NCBI GenBank assembly: GCA_038049695.1
Contig: CP142452.1
Coordinates: 74,780,501 to 74,844,500 of the forward strand
Direction of reading: 5' to 3'
DNA: 64,000 nt
Source of the DNA: Cinnamomum chago
Lineage: Eukaryota; Streptophyta; Magnoliopsida; Laurales; Lauraceae
The notes under the pieces: generated by a model
Databases searched by the model: none
Told to the model about the DNA's origin: nothing
What the model saw: only the letters and a program-made list of their open reading frames with translations
Translations under genes and position numbers: made by a program
In this document: positions 35,369 through 48,257 of the stretch, piece after piece
How positions within the stretch are numbered: the stretch's first letter is position 1
Layout: every line of letters starts with the position of its first letter

Positions 35369-35745
35369 CATGGTTCAAAATAGCGGTCGCTACGTAGTGT
35401 AACGCCCGCTTTATCGGCCGTAGCGGTCGAGGCAGCTACGTTATTTTGAAAATAGCGGCGCTACGGTCTAAAACCTAACAGAGCCAAGTAATTTAGTTTT
35501 AAACATTGTGTTTCTTATTTCTTCTCCTCAATAGTCTTTCCTAAAGTTATCTCTACCCTTATATTGTTTCAAATCACTAAAGAAATACGAATATTGTTTG
35601 CTATACAAGATTAAAAAAAATTGACCATTTAAAAAATTCACACCACTACACCGCTACGTATCACAGTAACTGCTATATATCGCCCGCTACGTAGCATTTT
35701 GGCCACTGACCGCTACGCCTACCGCAGTTGTTATTTTGATCCTTG
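35369..35745. mobile_element. hAT-type MITE, 377 bp
   Basis: Terminal inverted repeats CATGGTTCAAAAT and CAAGGATCAAAAT (right end read on the minus strand). The flanking 8-bp duplication GGGTTCAG/AGGTTCAG has one mismatch. The 8-bp duplication and CA ends are hAT hallmarks. The interior is rich in CGCTACG-type motifs and has no frame. It shares its ends with the larger element at 49455-50578. Confidence 0.85.
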
Positions 35746-35929
35746 AGGTTCAGTCAATGAGGGAATCCCATGATAGGTTCAACTCCTATAAGTCGGCCCT
35801 TAATATGGTCTGTGTATCTTGTGGCTGTTGTAGAATTGTCCTTACTCAGCTGATATACGTATCAGCTGTAATAAACTTCTACGCATATAGCAGGATTCTT
35901 GTACTATGTTTGACCTTATTCTCATAGGG

Positions 35930-37277
35930 CGTTTACAGCTGAGGAAATACACAGAGAGAAGACGGCTGTGAACACCAAAAGGAGTGATGAATCATGATTC
36001 AAGAAGGGAGGACAATCCAAGGACAAGAGGTAGAAGCAAAGACATGTTGCAAGGAATGAGAGAAATGAGAATATGTCAGTGTGTGAGACTTGTGGCAAAG
36101 GTCACACGACTGAGTTGTGTTGGACGACTACCAGATCTTACCTAGTCTGTGGTTCTTTGGAACATAGAATAACACAATTTCCAAGGGCTAGGAGAGATGA
36201 TAGAGCTCCATATCAGCAGCCTGCTCAAGGACAAATAACACTTCCTGCTCCTCCATCGCGATTGGCTTTGCCTGCTCCTCTTAGACAATAGCAACATTAG
36301 CCTCAACGTTAAGACCAACGGCGTCAATGGCAGAGAAAACAGGCAAGACAGCAGCAACAACCCAATAGGCCACAGAGGGCTAGAATGGCTTATGCTGTTA
36401 ACTGAGAACAAGCTGACGTTGCAGCTAACGTGGTTGGAGGTACAATATTTATAGATAATAGACATGCAATTGCATTATTTGATTCCGGGTCTACACATTC
36501 ATTTGTAGCACCTTCATTTGTTTATGATATACGAAACCAAATAATGAAACCGTCGTATGATTTATTATAGCTACTCCCTTATGGGAAAGAGTAGTATGTG
36601 AACTGTATATCCCCTAATGCAATGTTAAAATTGGGGAAGTGTAAATGCCAACTGATCTAGTTGTATTAGCAATGAATGATTTTGATGTAATCTTTGGCGT
36701 TGATTGCTTTACAAAGTACATGACTTGTTTAAACTGTTTCCACAAAATCATCACTTTCAAAGTTGATGAAACTAGTGCCAGTGTACTCTTTGAAGGAGTC
36801 CAAAAGAAATATGATACCAGGCTAGTTTCAGTACTCAAGGCTGAAAGAATGATGCGCAGTGGTTGTGAGGGCTACATCGCTTTCATCTCTGAGAAGAAGC
36901 ATGTACAGGAGTTAAGAAATATTTCTGTAGTCTGTGAATTTCCATACGTATTACTAAATGAAGTGTCAGGTTTATCTCCATTAAGGGAAGTAGACTTCAC
37001 AATAGAACTTGTGCCTAGTACTGTACCGATATCCAAGGCACCGTATAGAATGGCGCCATCAGAATTGTATGAGCTGAAGAAGCAGATACATGATTGGTTA
37101 GACAAAGTTTTTATCAGACACTCAGACCTAGTGTCTGACCCTGGTGAGTACCTCTATTGTTCGTGAAGAAGAAGGATGGCACCCTGCGAATACATATCGA
37201 CTATAGGCAGATAAATCAAATAACCATCAAGAACAAGTATCCACTATCTAGAATCGTTGAGTTGTTTGATAACTCCA
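35930..37277 (+). mobile_element. Gypsy-3, left piece: Gag end, protease region, start of reverse transcriptase
   Basis: A plus-strand gypsy fossil. It shows a Gag zinc knuckle region (CETCGKGHTTELC near 36090), a protease-like region (DSGSTHSF near 36482), then ERMMRSGCEGYIAF and the start of reverse transcriptase up to about 37270. Gypsy-2 was inserted here, with the duplication CTCCA at 37273-37277; the rest resumes at 61907. No LTR is seen on the left. It is badly broken, with many interruptions, and clearly older than gypsy-2. Confidence 0.85.
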
Positions 37278-40200
37278 TGTAACACCCCAATTCCGGATAC
37301 CGATAAAGTCGTTCGAATACCCGAAGTTGGCGCGCTACTTCCCGGAAAATTTGAGAACTTCCAAGATCGTAGGCCCACAGTGAGGTCCAATTTAAAACTT
37401 TTTGAACCATATAGTAATAACAGTTAAATTGCAGAAGCATAAGAAGTAAGCGGAAGCAATAGGTATCGATATATATTAAGTAAGAGCGGAACAGTAGTCT
37501 AGTAAAAGTATCAGTTGTTAATCAAAAGTTAATATATCTTTATTAGCTACCCGGCTCACCTACAAAATTCTCTCAAACCTAAAATATGATAAGACTCTCA
37601 AAACCCAGGTAGCTCATCTCCGCCCTCCGGCTCGACATCCGGGTCGGCCGGGCCCCATCCGTAATCTCCGACAATCGGCGCCTCTACTAGCGTAAGTGCA
37701 TCCTCTGGGATCTCTGGGTCAAGGCCTAAGCACCAAAGATGGGTCAGATCTAAAAGATCTGGCAAGTCACAGCATACTACTAACATAGGACATATATATC
37801 AAATGAATAGAGACAGGTAAATAAATTAAAGAATAACAAGGTAATGAACTAGGCAGTTGAGCAGTATAATCATAAGGAATCAGGTTAATATAAAACATCT
37901 AATCTACTACGAAATGGCACATTCACACGAGCTGGAATACCACGGGATATTATGCCGCGACCCTCCCATACTGAACACAGTTGCGGCGGGGAAATCTCGC
38001 CAGTGCTGGGAATTACTAATCAAGCAAATCACTCATCATCTCATCACACTCATCACTCAAGACCGGCCAGTGTATCACACCGTCCGTCTTAACCACACAG
38101 CTCATCATGATAGCTCCTCAACACTCATAATAGCTCCTACCGGGGATGATCAGTCCACAGGCTGAGCTTAAATCAACCGAGTGAATGTCTATGCCGACTC
38201 GAGAATAACTCTAAGGGTCTGTGTCTGTCTAGGCTTTGCCTTGCATGAACAAGGTCCTAACCAAGTCTCTAAGAGGTCTGTACATATCAATCAGTCTATG
38301 GATTATATTCTAAGTCCAAGCCCACTCGTTGGATCCATACCAAGGCCCATCAACATATGGCCTGGTCTAAATCTGTCCAAACGAGGCAACAAATCCATTT
38401 ACTACTGATAAGCAGTTCATTCAATCCATCATGACTTAAAAGCCCAATATAAACTACCTCCTCCAACTAAAGGTACACATCCCACACTTAGGCCCAATAA
38501 GGGCCCGCCTAGACACAGACACGGGTAAGTGATCTCCAAATCATGCTAACAGGTCACCTCTAAGATATCCTAGGTTTAGGTCCTCCAATTTCCATTAATT
38601 AACAGTTAACAGCTACTCTAAAGATCTAAGAATGACAGCATTAAACAAGTTGAAGTGTGAACTTCAACATGAGAATCAATAGGGAAATACAACGGTCCAA
38701 TCCTAGGTAATGGGCCACGTTAGGTTCAGGTCTATCTCCGGTAATTTGATCTCTAAACGAAGTCATTAATGCCATATGATACTGTGTTTGGTGCTTATGA
38801 GGTTGCGGGCATCATTGACAATTCTTAGGGGTCAAATCATCTTAGATTAAACAACCAAGACCCTAATCAGTGGTCCCCGCGAGTCAAGGTCGAGCCACAC
38901 CGTTGACTCGGGCTTAGAACATTGATAAATGTCCATTTGGATGGTCAATGAGCCCCACAACTGATCACAACTCCTAAATGTAGAAAACTGGAAAATCAGG
39001 GTTTTCCCAGTGTGCTGGGTCGACCTGGCACAGGCTGGGTCAACCTGGCACACTGGGGGATTGACCCCCAGGTGGACCTGATGTGTAGTGTGCTCGGTTG
39101 ACCTCCTGGCCTGGTGGATCAATCGAGTGCACTGAATAATCTGAATCAGGCCTCCTGAAATTTTAAATTTGTTTTCAAAGGTTCCCAATGTGTCCGGTCA
39201 GTCTTCTGGCCTGGGTGATTGATCGCATACACCAAAAACCATGAAAAGGGTGATGTCCCAGCTTTCAGACATTTCCTATTGCAAATTCTAAGTATCAGGT
39301 CGATCTGAACATAGAGAGTCTGAGTTTCAGGTGAAAAACCAACTTTCAGTCAATTCCTGCAAAAACAGTGTGTACCGGGTCGACCTGGAAGGGCCATGTT
39401 GACCTGGTACACAGAAAATCATCTCTGCAGAAATTTCCTAACTGGGAGCCAGTTTTCCCAAAATGCAGTGTCCCGGGTCGACCTGGGCCTGCAGGCGGGT
39501 CGACCTGGTACACTACAGGTGGACTCAGCAGGTCGACCAACTGAGACTGAAATTTTTCCAAAACCTAGTGTCCCGGGTCGACCTGGGCCTGTAGGCAGGT
39601 CGACCTGGTACACTGCAGGTGGACTCCCAGGTTGACCTGCTGCACGAAAACTGAGATAAACACAGTTTCAGTAACTTTTCCATTTTAGCTCGTTTTTCCT
39701 CCAAACCACTTCCAATCCTTCCCAAACTTCACCAAATCATCACAAAACATAGAATCACTCCAATGCCCATTAACCAACATCATTTGGGCCCATTGATCTT
39801 CCAAATGGGGGGTGAAACCCCCATCCATCAATGGCCAACCATCCAATCACCACTAAGCTCCAGGTAATTTCTAGGACTAATTAATAACATACATGAACTG
39901 AAAACACAGAATCAAAGAAATAAACATACATTCTAAGTTAGGAGTAAGTGCACTTGCCTTTTGCTTGGGAGAGAAGGTTTTGTAGAGAGAGAGAAATGGA
40001 AGAGAGATCCCAATGTAAGAAGAAGAAGAAGATAATGGCTACAGCTCCTAGAGGAATTCTCCCAGCACAACAGTAGCTTAGAAAGAGGGAAATGAGAGAG
40101 GAAGAAGAGAGGAAATGAGGGATGAATAGTTGCTAGGGTTTATCTTGGGAATAGTGTAGTATTTATAGATTTTGGGGAGGGATTAATGACTGTAATAGCC

Positions 40201-40547
40201 TTTAGGTTTACATAGGATTAGGGTTAGGGACTCTTTGGTCTTTAGGTTAGAATGTTCTAGAGATGCACTTTTTACACTAAACCCCCTATAGATTACTAAA
40301 AACCATACTAAGGGCCTCCCTACACTAATAAACCCTAGAATTACCCAAAACACCATACTAATCAAATTACTAACCCAACTAAGCTAGTCTAACTATAACT
40401 TAGGAAAATCTATCTAATTACCCTAATTAACCCCTAATTAGCATAATTAGCTAGTAATTAGCAATAATTAGCAATAATTAGTATTAATTAGCAAATAAAT
40501 AGTATTAAAAACACAATTAGAGGGCCCACAAAGGGTGGGGCCTCACA
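37278..40547 (-). repeat. Gypsy-2 3' LTR
   Basis: 3270 bp, TGTAACACCCCAATTCC to GGGCCTCACA on the plus strand, preceded by CTCCA. The segment 39000-39640 is rich in GGTCGACC palindromes, including a ~50-bp unit repeated at about 39468 and 39566. The polypurine tract AAAAGGAGGGAATGA (minus strand) lies just inside at about 40560. Confidence 0.9.
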
Positions 40548-40560
40548 TCATTCCCTCCTT

Positions 40561-43500
40561 TTAAAACATTTGGTCCCCAAATGTAAAAACAAAGTTAGAA
40601 CATACCGGAGGTAGAAGATGTGGATAGTCCTTCTCCACTTGGTCACGTAGCTCCCACGTAGCCTCCTCCGGAGTGTGATGCTCCCACTGAACCTTCACCC
40701 AATGAATGGTTCGGGTCTGGAGCACCTGCTCCTTGGTGTCGATGATAGCCACTGGCCTGGCGACATATGAAGCGTCTGGCTGAATGCTGAGTGGCTGATG
40801 ATGAAGAATGTGCGAAGGATCCTCCACGTACTTTTTCAGCATCGAGACGTGGAATACGTCGTGCACTCCTGAAAGCTCTGGGGGGTAGCTGAAGCTTGTA
40901 AGCAACGTCTCCAACTCTCGACCTGATCTCGAACGGTCCGACATATCTCCGCGCTAGCTTACCCTTCTAGCCAAACCTAAGGGTACCTCTGGCTGGAGAA
41001 ACCTTCAGGAACACTCTGTCTCCCTTCTGAAACTTGAGAGGTCTGCGCCGGTTGTCTGCATAACTCTTCTGTCGGCTGCGGCTGACCTTCAGGTTCTTGA
41101 CTATCTGTCGAACCTTCTCGCTGGTGTCGCTGACTATGGAGGGTCCATGGAAACTCCTGACGCCAACTTCTTCCCAACAGACTGGGGTCTTGCATCTCCT
41201 CCCGTACAGAGCCTCGAACGGTGCCATCTTGATGCTCGCATGGTAGCTGTTGTTGTAGGCGAACTCGCAAAGCGGCAAGGAATCCTCCCAATTCTCCTTG
41301 AAGTCCAAGACACAGGCTCTCAACATGTCCTAAAGTGTCTGGTTGGTGCGCTCTGTCTGTCCGTCTGTCTGAGGATGATAGGCTGTGCTGAAGCTTAACT
41401 TGGTACCCAAGGCTTGCTGTAGACTCTCCCAGAAGTGAGAAGTGAAACGCGGGTCTCTGTCCGAAACAATCGAAACTGGAACTCCGTGCAATGAAACAAT
41501 CCTATCCACATACAGCTTAGCAAGGACGTCGAGTCCTGCTCTCATCGAAACTGGCAAGAAATGGGCCGACTTAGGGCTTGTTTGGCAAATCTTATCTTTA
41601 AGAAACAGATCTGTATGATATAGATCTATTTCAAACGGAGCGGTTTGAAATTGATGTTTTACAAATAGACTGTTTGGTAAGGCATAGGTATTTTAAAAAT
41701 AGACTGTTTGGTAAGACACATGTAAAATAGATCTAATGGTTTGGGCATTTTACAAATATCTCAAGATTTGTGATCATCCGACGGTTGAAATTTTATCCTA
41801 GACACGTGTTTCACATTTTAATGACAACGGGCGGTTTGGATCATCATTTAGTGGCCCAGAATAATTTAAAATTTATAAAAACCAGATTGACAGTAAGTAA
41901 CATGAAAGAGACAGCTTGTTTACATCTAATGGTTCATGCTTTTTAACAAATATCTCAAGATCTATAATGAGTTAACACCTTAAACTTGATCTCATAGCTA
42001 TTTGTAGCTTTCCAAAGAGGAGACATATCAACGGACCAAATTTGGGCACATATCAGCTATTAGACTTGGAAACCTTTCCAATGGTTTGGATGATAATTTA
42101 GTGGCCCACTGTTTGAGAAAAGAAGTAAAAAACGGACATGTTAATATGCACATGTGAGTTGCTGTTTTGAACCCGGAGCATATCCAACGGTTCTATTTTA
42201 TTTTTGTCATTTTCTCAAGATCTACTTTGAATCAATAGTTGAAATTTGGGGCCATACCCGTATCTAGTATCGCAAGAAGGATCAGCGGTTCTGATCATAT
42301 TCTAGGGCCCCATAGTTGTCCATAAATGTACATCTATAGTTTTGTGGGTTTTTTCGCAAATATCTCTAGATTGGAGACAGATCAACGGTTCAAATTCTGG
42401 GCCATAGCCGTTCTTGTTATTATGAAGTGCTTCAACGATTTGGATTATCATTTAGAAACCCAAAATTTTAAAATAACACAAAAACCCGGTGAAGCTATGA
42501 AGAACGTCATTTTTACTGTAGCAATTGTTATCTGCCCGCTTCAGACTCACATGTCTGTTCCAAATCCGACAAAAACTGGGGCTGTCCCAAATAGAGGTAT
42601 TACCTCTTTATGAGGTATAAAGTAGAGTCGGATAAAACTGTTGCCAAACACACTTATAGAGTTTTTAATCAGTTTTAAGAGAAAAAGAGGTAGGAAACAG
42701 AGATGCCAAACACTACCTTAGTCAGCCGATCCACAATCACCCAAATGCCGTCGTGGCGTCTCCTGGTGGCTGGAAGTCCCGCGATAAAGTCCATGGTGAT
42801 ATGCTCCCACTTCCACTGAGGTATCTCAAGCTGATGAAGTAGTCCTGGCAGCTTCTGGTGTTCAACCTTGATCTGCTGACACGTCAAACACCTAGAGACA
42901 TAACGTGCTATCTCCTTCTTCATGTTGTTCCACCAGTAGTAGCTCCTCAGGTTCTGGTACATCTTGGTGCTGCCGGGGTGAATCGAGTATCTGTTATGGT
43001 GTGCATCTGCTAGGATCTCGTCCTTCAGCTTCTGAATATCCGGCACGCACAATCGATCCTGATAGTAGAGCACTCCGCCAATCAACCTGAACTCTGGCCT
43101 CTGGTCAATCTGCTCGATCACTCTGACAAGCTTGGGATCGTTGCGTTGACTGTCCTTGACCTTGCCTAGCAACTCTGGTTCCCATGCGGACATGGTAGCA
43201 AGCAAGACTCTCTCGCTGAGCGGCTGAAACTGGACATCTAAGCTGCTGAAGACGTCGGTCCACACACCCTCTGCTGTTAGAAAACTGACGAGGGTGGTCT
43301 TCCTGCTCAAAGCATCTGCTACGACATTCGCCTTACCAGGATGGTATTTGATAGGGAAGTCGTAATCCTTGATGTACTCCATCCATCTCCTCTGCCGGTT
43401 GTTGAGGTCGTTCTGAGTGAACAGGTACTACAAACTGCGATGATCTGAATGCACTTCGAACTTCTCGCCATAAAGATAGTGCCGCCACAACTTCAAGGCA

Positions 43501-45135
43501 AAAACAACGCTGCAAGCTCCAGGTCGTGAGTAGCGTACTTCTTCTTGTGCTCTTTCAGCTGGCACGATCCATAGGCAATGACCTTGCCCTCCTGCATCAG
43601 AACACAACCTAGACCGGTCCCTGAAGCGTCTGTGAAGACTACGAATCCACCGTTACCAGTCGGTAGAGACAAGATCGGTGCTGTCGTCAATCTCTCCTTC
43701 AGCTCTTGGAAGCTGTTCTTACAAGCATCGGTCCAAACGAACGGTACATCCTTCCGCGTCAGCTTGGTCAACGGGGCTGAGATCGTGGAGAAGCTCTTGA
43801 CGAATCTGCGGTAGTAGCCTGCTAATCCGAGGAAACTCCGAATCTCCGTAGCACTCTTCCGTCTCGCCCAGTTCGTCACTGCTTCTATCTTCGCTGGATC
43901 CACTGCTAGTCCGTCCTTGGAGATGATGTGTCCAAGGAAAACTACTTGTTCCAGCCAAAACTCGCACTTGCTAAGCTTCGCGTACAACTGGTTGTCGCGC
44001 AACAACTGCAGAGACGTCCTCAAGTGCTGCTCGTGCTCCTCCTTGGTCTTGGAATAGACCATCACATCGTCGATGAAGACCACCATGAAGCTGTCGAGGT
44101 ACGATGCGAAGATTTTGTTCATCAGGAACTCGTAGTGGCCATAGCGTGAACGAAACACTGTCTTCTGCACATCCTGCTCTCTGACTCGAAGCTGATGATA
44201 TCCCGATCTTAAGTCTATCTTCGAAAAGAACTGCGCACCCTGAAGCTGGTCGAAGAGCTCGTCGATCCGGGGAAGAGGATATTTGTTCTTCACTGTTGCC
44301 TGGTTCAGCTGTCGATAGTCGATGCACATCCTCATCGATCCGTCCTTCTTCTTCACGAAGAGCACTGGTGCACCCCATGGCGACACGCTCGGTCTGATGA
44401 AGCCTTTGTCTAGCAACTCCTCCAACTGGGTCTTTAACTCTCATAGCTCTGCCGGAGCCATGCGATAAGGAGCTCTGGAAATCGGTGCTGTGCCTGGTGC
44501 AAGCTCGATGGTGAAGTCGATTTCCCTGGCAGGCGGTAATCCTGGGATCTCGTCGGGAAAAACATCTGGAAACTCGCAAACAACTGGAATCTCCTCGACT
44601 CCCTTGGACTCCTTGTCCTCTGAGATGAATGCGATGTAGCATTCGCAACCTGATCTCATCAATTTCTCGGCCTTCAGCGCCGAAATCATCCGAGTGCTAG
44701 GTGATCTCCTCTCACCAACAAACTCGACCGTGTCATCTGATCCGTCGATAGAGAGTCTGACTGTCTTCTTGAAGCAATCCATCACTGCTCGATATCTAGC
44801 CAACCAATCCATCCCCAAGATGACGTCGAAGTCATGCATGGGTAGCACGATCAAATCTGCAAGTAAAATATGCACTCCCCGATCTGCACTCGGCATCTGG
44901 GGTGGTAAGTCTGACACATCACACTCCTACCCATCGGTGTGGACAAAACTAATGTGCAAGGCATAGCCTCGCCTATCCCACCAAAGACTAAAGCAAAAGC
45001 TGATGACACAAACGAATGTGTCGCTCCTGGATCTAGCAATACTTTAGCAGGATGATCACAAATAGAAAGGGTACCTTCGACAACGTTCCCTGCGGCCTCT
45101 GCGTCCTCATGAGTGAGTACGAAAGCTCGACCCAC
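40561..45135 (-). CDS. Gypsy-2 Pol region (protease to chromodomain-like tail)
   Basis: Read on the minus strand from 45135 down: protease motif [11 protein letters not shown], then [19 protein letters not shown]. Reverse transcriptase follows ([37 protein letters not shown]), then RNase H ([14 protein letters not shown]). Integrase comes next ([20 protein letters not shown], then [17 protein letters not shown] beyond the MITE) and a tail ending [20 protein letters not shown]. The region lies in several frames because the element is broken, and it is interrupted by the MITE at 41574-42717. No single protein is implied. Confidence 0.85.
41574..42717. mobile_element. PIF/Harbinger-type MITE inside gypsy-2 integrase, 1144 bp
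   Basis: It is flanked by the 3-bp duplication TTA (41571-41573 and 42718-42720). The ends GGGCTTGTTTGGCA and GGTAGTGTTTGGCA (right end on the minus strand) match at 11 of 14 positions. Removal of one TTA plus the insert leaves continuous integrase coding (DRLTK then SAHF), so both borders are firm. No transposase frame. It inserted after gypsy-2. Confidence 0.88.
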
Positions 45136-45162
45136 AGCCTGGGGTCTCTGCGGATGGTGCTG

Positions 45163-46302
45163 CTAGCCTTGATGCCTCTGATGACGCCCTCGCTGGAAGT
45201 GCTGCCCTCTATGCTGCTGAGGTCCCCGTACCTGCTGCTGCTGAGCACGGTACTGCTGCTGAGGTGCTAAAGCAACCGGACGTGATGGCTGAGCCGCTGG
45301 AGCTGGGGCTGGAACTGCTAGAGATGCGGGAAGTCGAAGCATCTGAGGTTGTCCTCCTCGGTGTGGGCAAAACCTGGAGATGTGCCCTGCCTCTCCGCAG
45401 TCATAGCACACTCGGGGCCCACGCTGCTGATGCTGATACTGCCCTGCCAGCCGCTGCCTCTGGAACGGCTGCTGCTGTCGTAGAGGCACGGGCTGCTGCC
45501 TGATCGGGACGACGCGGAGTCGTTTCTGCTGGCGAATGGACTCCAGTCGCTGAAGATGCTCATCTGCCCAAAATGCTCTCCTCAAAGCCTCCTCGTATGT
45601 AGGCAGCTCGATGCAAGTCATGGCTATCTGGATCTCCTCACTCAAGTCGTCGACGAACCGTCGAACCCTCTCGACCTCTGAGGTGAGCAGCGCCTCTGCA
45701 AAACGGGACAGCTGGGTGAAGCGAACCTCATACTGAGAGACGGTCATGCTGCCCTGGACAAGAGTCTGGAACTCTCGGAGCTTACGCTCTCTGACATGGG
45801 TGGGGATGAACTTCCTAAGGAAGTCAGTCTTGAAGGCGGTCCATGCCACCTCGTCCCCAATCTCCTCATATGGCCTCTGCATAACCCTCCACCAGTCCTC
45901 TGCCACACCGTGGAACATGTAGGCTGCCAACTGCACTTTCTGGCGTCCTGAGCACTCGAAGACTCGGAAGATCTTCTCCATACGGACGATCCAATCGTCC
46001 GCCACCATAGGGTCATCCGAGCCTGTGAACTCCGGCGGTCCCCTCTTGAGGAACCTCTCAAATATCATGTTCGGGTCTGCCTCCCGAACTGGTACATCCT
46101 CATGGGCTGGTGGGGCCACTCGATCAATCACGTCCAGGACCTGCGCCTGAAACTGCGCAAAGTCCTCTGTCTGCTGCCGATGGGCTACAGTCTGGGCCTC
46201 CTGAGCAGCGAGGAAAGCCTGAAGAAATCTCTCGAATCGACGCTCGTGGCCGGACTGATCGTCGATAACTACCGTCACCGGTGGTGCATCGCCTCTAGAC
46301 AT
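45163..46302 (-). CDS. Gypsy-2 Gag
   Basis: About 379 residues. Retrotransposon Gag domain at about residues 85-230 (FLKRGPPEFTGSDDPMVADD, then FLRKFIPTHVRERKLREF). A CCHC knuckle CYDCGEAGHISRFC lies near residue 299, followed by a Gln-rich tail. Its start lies about 170 bp inside the 5' LTR. Part of a broken element. Confidence 0.9.
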   Translation of the reverse strand: MSRGDAPPVTVVIDDQSGHERRFERFLQAFLAAQEAQTVAHRQQTEDFAQFQAQVLDVIDRVAPPAHEDVPVREADPNMIFERFLKRGPPEFTGSDDPMVADDWIVRMEKIFRVFECSGRQKVQLAAYMFHGVAEDWWRVMQRPYEEIGDEVAWTAFKTDFLRKFIPTHVRERKLREFQTLVQGSMTVSQYEVRFTQLSRFAEALLTSEVERVRRFVDDLSEEIQIAMTCIELPTYEEALRRAFWADEHLQRLESIRQQKRLRVVPIRQQPVPLRQQQPFQRQRLAGQYQHQQRGPRVCYDCGEAGHISRFCPHRGGQPQMLRLPASLAVPAPAPAAQPSRPVALAPQQQYRAQQQQVRGPQQHRGQHFQRGRHQRHQG

Positions 46303-46472
46303 CTATCATGAAAAAGAAATTGTGTCAGTTTAAGACCAAAACCTAAGACTACATTGATTCTACCCAATCCATCGTCCTCACATGTATCCCATCACTCGAA
46401 TCCACACTATGTCCTAAAGTTTCTAGTGTGTTTTATTTCCTAGAGACCAACTTCGCTCTGGTACCATAAAAA

Positions 46473-46674
46473 TGTAACGCCCCAATTTCGGATACCGATA
46501 AAGTCGTTCGAATACCCGAAGTTGGCGCGCTACTTCCCGAAAAATTCGAGAACTTCCAAGATCGTTGGCCCGCAGTGAGGTCCAATTTAAAACTTTTTGA
46601 ACCATATAGTAATAACAGTTAAATTGCGGAAGCATAAGAAGTAAGCGGAAATAATAGGTATCGATATATATTAG
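46473..46674 (-). repeat. Gypsy-2 5' LTR, outer-left piece
   Basis: About 202 bp matching 37278-37479 of the other LTR (TGTAACGCCCCAATTTCGG start). It then changes abruptly into gypsy-3 sequence at about 46675-46678. Confidence 0.88.
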
Positions 46675-46677
46675 GTA

Positions 46678-47635
46678 TGAAGAATGTACCAGAAGTTCGG
46701 AACTTCTTAGGGCTGGCGGGCTATTACAGGAGATTTGTCAAGGACTTCTCTAAGATAGCAGCACCATTAACGAAACTGACTCGGAAGAATATTCTATTCC
46801 AATGGAATGATGCATGTGAGTCTAGTTTCTAGACTTTGAAGCAGAAGCGGATTTCAACCCTAATCCTGGTTTTACCTGAAAGAATAGGAGGATTGGAGAT
46901 TTACTCAGATGCCTCAGGTATTGGATTGGGATGTGTACTGATACAGAATGATAGGGTAATTGCCTACGGTTTGCGTCAGTTGAAAGAACATGAAAAGAAT
47001 TATGCTATGCATGATTTAGAGGTCGCGGCTGTTGTATTCTCTTTGAAGCAATGAAGACACTATCTGTACGGAGAGACTTTTGAAGTCCATTGTGATCACA
47101 TACGCCTTCAATACTTGTTCACTCAAAATGATATCAATCTGAGGCAATGCCGTTGGTTAGAGCTCATCAAGGACTACGATTTTCGATTCACATGTGTACT
47201 TGGAAAATGTAATGTCGTAGTGGATGCTTTGAGTCGGAAATCTGCTGACTTGACATCATTGGTAGATGAATGGAGTATAATTGAAGAATTTAGGGATTTT
47301 GATGTGTCTATCGAAATGGTGGACGATAAAGTGATGGTTGCTGCAATGTCCGTATTCAAACCGATTCTTATCCAGCAAATCAAGGATAGACAATTTGAAG
47401 ATCCTGAATTGGTAAGAAGTAAGGATAATATTGCAAAGAAACTAAACTTTGTGTTGGTGGAAGGAGTTCTCTATTTCAGAGATAGATCATGCCAGATATT
47501 CTATACATCTAAAAAGCACTAAAATGTATATAAATCTCAAGAATAGATTTTGATGGAATAACATAAAGCGGGAGATAGCAAATTATATACCTTCTTGCTT
47601 GACTTGTCAACGTGGCTGCAATATGTTTTACCTTT
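46678..47635 (+). mobile_element. Gypsy-3 piece, duplicated copy (reverse transcriptase end to integrase start)
   Basis: A plus-strand gypsy fragment covering the end of reverse transcriptase ([15 protein letters not shown] type), RNase H ([18 protein letters not shown]), the connection and the first part of the integrase zinc region (ITCQRG-like end near 47610). A broken fossil, identical in layout to 62348-63300. Confidence 0.85.
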
Positions 47636-47794
47636 AAAAGGAAAAAAAAAAAGCATAGTGTCAGTCAAATATTGAAGGGCCCAACAAAAAATCTTGCAAC
47701 AAAGCTTGTGAGACGTGATGCTCATGTACGTACTGCACGATAAACGTGAACCACGAAGGAAGATGATCCCTTGTTTGGACCAATGAAGGGTGCT

Positions 47795-47965
47795 GCATGG
47801 GAAGCAAAAAAAAATTTAAGTGGAGGAGATGAGATGTCATTATCTCCCTCACATGTGGTACACCTGAACCACGAAATGGCATGGGAAGCAAAAAAAAAAT
47901 TTAAGTGGAGGAGATGAGATGTCATTATCTCCCTCACATGTGGTACACCTGAACCACGAAATGGC
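47795..47965. repeat. ~84-bp direct tandem repeat, two units
   Basis: Units begin GCATGGGAAGC at 47795 and 47879 and each includes GATGTCATTATCTCCCTCAC. The same pair recurs at 63466-63640 in the duplicated copy, so the repeat predates the segmental duplication. Confidence 0.92.
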
Positions 47966-48257
47966 ATCTGCGAAAAGATTTTTTATATGTTTACATGTAC
48001 TATTACTTTATAGCAAATTCCCCATATTATTAATCACTAAATGGCATTCTTATGTACTTTTCCTTTTTTCTTCCCATCAGATGATAATCTCCTGTGAAAG
48101 ATATATAAGATGATAATGGCATCTGCGAATGAAATGGCCCACCCCCCAAATGGGAGTCATTGAAAGGTTGACGCGACTTCCAAGTTCAAACAACGCATTA
48201 TACTGCTCACACCGTGGAGAGATAAAACAAAGCAAGAAGCTTTCCCGATGGCCTTTA

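Noticed and set aside
36142-47725. Many minus- or plus-strand short frames opposite gypsy coding
   Set aside because: Shadows of reverse transcriptase, integrase or Gag frames.
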